Shown here piece after piece: positions 27,104 through 27,709 of a stretch of DNA of 27,709 nucleotides. Within the stretch, counting starts at the first letter, position 1. Each line of letters begins with the position of its first letter. The notes below the pieces were generated by a model. It saw only the letters and a list, made by a program, of their open reading frames with translations, was not told the DNA's origin and ran no database searches. This DNA is from Chara braunii (lineage: Eukaryota > Streptophyta > Charophyceae > Charales > Characeae): the NCBI GenBank assembly GCA_003427395.1, contig BFEA01001028.1:146655-174363 (forward strand), written 5' to 3'. The position numbers and the translations under genes are program-made.

Positions 27104-27700
27104 CCGTGCGACGGAGACGGCGCCGATTCCCCTACTCCTCCAGCCCCACCCGTTCCCCAGTTCGCCCACGTACCGACGATAGGCCTTCGTCCTCGGATGC
27201 TGTCCCGCCGACCCCTTGATTTCCTCACCCTTGAGCAGATCGGTACCCCCGTCACTTTCCCTCCCCATCCTTTCCATCCCCATCTCTTCCGTGACCTCTA
27301 CTCTACCCGTCTACTCGCTACCGTCCACCCCCACGCCTCCCTTCGGTCCGCTGCTCCCACGTTCTGCTGGCATCTCCGGCTGTTCAGCGCTGCATGGGAG
27401 CGATCCAACGTGGTAGAGGTCTACTGCGTTGCCACGGGGACAATCCCTGCCTGTCGCCACTTCGAGATCTTTCGAGCGGCGTTTTTCTGGACCCTCTCCT
27501 CCTTCTATCACGACTACCTCGCCTCCCTCCCCCGCAGTGGCGATCATTTCCCCCGCTTCCACCGAATCATCCGATATGAGGAGCTCCCGGTGACGATGGA
27601 AGGGATGAATCGCTTCCTACCCCCACTCCCTCCCCATTATCTCCGCGAGATCCCCGACATGTACCACCTCTACTTGCCTATTCCAACTAGGCAGTGGTAG
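27074..27700 (+). CDS. Gene Z, unrecognised protein (copy C), 208 aa
   Basis: ATG 27074 lies inside the AAGATGG of the Y tail, +1 to Y, exactly as in copy A (4190). Open to TAG 27698-27700. After a Pro-rich start: TIGLRPRMLSRRPLDFLTLE, VTFPPHPFHPHLFRDLYSTR, TFCWHLRLFSAAWERSNVVE, VYCVATGTIPACRHFEIF, FFWTLSSFYHDYLASLPRSG, RIIRYEELPVTMEGMNRFLP and YHLYLPIP. Rich in aromatic residues, Pro and Arg; no clear membrane helix. It is the only intact Z. The family is unknown. The open frame continues upstream of 27074 into Y's acidic region, but the A/C match supports this start. Confidence 0.7.
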   Translation: MATLQPPPKVPCDGDGADSPTPPAPPVPQFAHVPTIGLRPRMLSRRPLDFLTLEQIGTPVTFPPHPFHPHLFRDLYSTRLLATVHPHASLRSAAPTFCWHLRLFSAAWERSNVVEVYCVATGTIPACRHFEIFRAAFFWTLSSFYHDYLASLPRSGDHFPRFHRIIRYEELPVTMEGMNRFLPPLPPHYLREIPDMYHLYLPIPTRQW

Positions 27701-27709
27701 ATTCCATTC

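Overview
The window is eukaryotic repeat DNA. It is built mostly from decayed copies of one lineage of Ty3/gypsy-type LTR retrotransposon, with smaller DNA elements inserted in and around them. I see no intact host gene, rRNA or tRNA. The domains present (CCHC Gag, aspartic protease, reverse transcriptase with YMDD, RNase H, DDE integrase), LTRs with TATA boxes, and a primer-binding site one base off the usual plant initiator-tRNA-Met site point to a green plant or streptophyte alga. A large repeat-rich charophyte such as Chara would fit, but that is a guess from overall character, not a demonstrated identity.

Layout. 1-565: AT-rich non-coding DNA that cuts off copy A. 566-4830: copy A, 5'-truncated: RNase H end, a cysteine module, integrase, then three unrecognised genes X, Y and Z. 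About 5070-7517: an LTR holding a TATA box and a small ORF (L). 7518-11012: the tRNA primer site, gag and protease of copy B, which is split by a 0.95-kb insert and damaged by a sequencing-adaptor artefact at 10719-10756. 11013-13105: a hAT-like fragment, an 0.85-kb LTR fragment (B') and a 129-bp tandem repeat carrying a 484-bp hAT-like insertion with an 8-bp target duplication. 13106-16459: gene-free DNA with short tandem repeats, a recurrent covarying hairpin motif and a 94-N gap. About 16460-19214: a second full LTR (copy C) with long CT repeats and L. 19215-27700: copy C, almost complete from primer site to gene Z, with a 374-bp foldback element inside gag.

How the parts fit. Comparing A, B and C gives one element plan: LTR (with L) - primer site - gag - protease - RT - RNase H - Cys module - integrase - X - Y - Z - LTR. 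The frame steps pol to X, X to Y and Y to Z are the same in A and C. The pol/X and X/Y junctions are ATGA stop/start overlaps (the pol/X start has decayed to ATAA in C), and Z begins inside the conserved tail of Y in another frame. Shared geometry, plus protein-level conservation between copies that are otherwise full of stops, says X, Y, Z and L were real genes. The chain of stop/start overlaps in a eukaryotic retroelement, and an ORF inside the LTR, are the most novel features here. All copies in the window look dead: stops, frameshifts, a lost protease aspartate (B), a lost RNase H aspartate (C) and a lost integrase zinc-finger cysteine in each of A and C.
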